From Bacillota bacterium (GTDB lineage Bacteria > Bacillota > Clostridia > Lachnospirales > Lachnospiraceae), in contig JAIIAN010000164.1 in assembly GCA_022717655.1 (NCBI GenBank), positions 1-6,715 of the forward strand: 6,715 nucleotides of DNA. Direction: 5' to 3'. Below, piece after piece: positions 6,653 through 6,715 of this stretch (position 1 is its first letter; each line of letters begins with the position of its first letter). The position numbers and the translations under genes are program-made. The notes under the pieces are model-generated. The model did not search any database. It saw nothing but the letters and a program-made list of their open reading frames with translations, and had not been told where the DNA came from.

Positions 6653-6658
6653 GGGAGG
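6653..6658 (+). promoter_or_regulatory. Strong ribosome binding site of minD
   Basis: GGGAGG at 6653-6658 lies 7 bases before ATG 6666. It fixes the start of the last gene and shows that minD has its own initiation signal, although it sits only 24 bases after the PBP2 stop. Confidence 0.8.
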
Positions 6659-6665
6659 ATGGAAC

Positions 6666-6715
6666 ATGTGTGAAATTATTGTGATTACTTCCGGAAAAGG
6701 CGGTGTAGGAAAGAC
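6666..6715 (+). CDS. minD: Septum site-determining ATPase MinD, N-terminal 16 codons, 3' end cut by window
   Basis: The visible residues, MCEIIVITSGKGGVGK followed by the first two bases of what must be a Thr codon (AC), form the first beta strand and the deviant Walker A motif (K11-G-G-V-G-K16-T) of the ParA/MinD ATPase family. The short N-terminus ending in ITSGKGGVGKT is characteristic of MinD rather than ParA or the Mrp/NBP35 group. MinD binds ATP, associates with the membrane through a C-terminal helix (outside the window) and recruits MinC to block FtsZ assembly at wrong sites. The location after mreBCD and PBP2 fits the mre-min clusters of Firmicutes. No minC lies between PBP2 and this gene. 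Only the start is visible, so intactness cannot be judged. Confidence 0.88.
   Translation, partial: MCEIIVITSGKGGVGK

Overview
The window looks like chromosomal DNA from a low-G+C Gram-positive of the class Clostridia, most likely a Lachnospiraceae-type gut anaerobe. The reasons are the AT-rich coding sequence (roughly 40% G+C by eye), strong GGAGG-type ribosome binding sites, very tight gene packing, the gene order radC-mreB-mreC-mreD-PBP2-minD, and an unusually long PBP2. The genus cannot be fixed from the sequence alone.

Layout, all on the + strand. Positions 1-566 hold the 3' end of an FAD-dependent dehydrogenase gene (COG2509-like). A 90-base gap (567-656) follows. It carries a good candidate promoter with a TGTG extension and two inverted repeats. 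A compact cluster then runs to the window end: radC (657-1358), an MreB-like actin homologue (1375-2364), mreC (2381-3241), mreD (3238-3771), a large class B penicillin-binding protein of the PBP2/MrdA type (about 3756-6641), and the first 16 codons of minD (6666 to end). Spacings are 16 and 16 bases, a 4-base ATGA overlap, a 16-base overlap and 24 bases. This suggests one transcript with translational coupling in the middle. No gene is seen on the - strand.

How the genes fit together. MreB, MreC, MreD and PBP2 are the core of the elongasome, which directs lateral-wall peptidoglycan synthesis. MinD places the division site. RadC is a conserved neighbour of mre genes whose role is unsettled.

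The most interesting points are inside the proteins. The MreB homologue has replaced residues that normally make up the ATPase site: Glu to Lys at 130, Asp to Asn at 152, and a changed glycine-rich phosphate loop at 154-158. It may therefore be a non-hydrolysing or scaffold-type MreB. The PBP2 carries an insertion of about 240 residues in the N-terminal part of its transpeptidase domain, apparently built from diverged repeats. It also has a Cys/Cys/His/Cys set spaced like the zinc site reported for E. coli PBP2. No mobile element, CRISPR array, tRNA or rRNA is seen.
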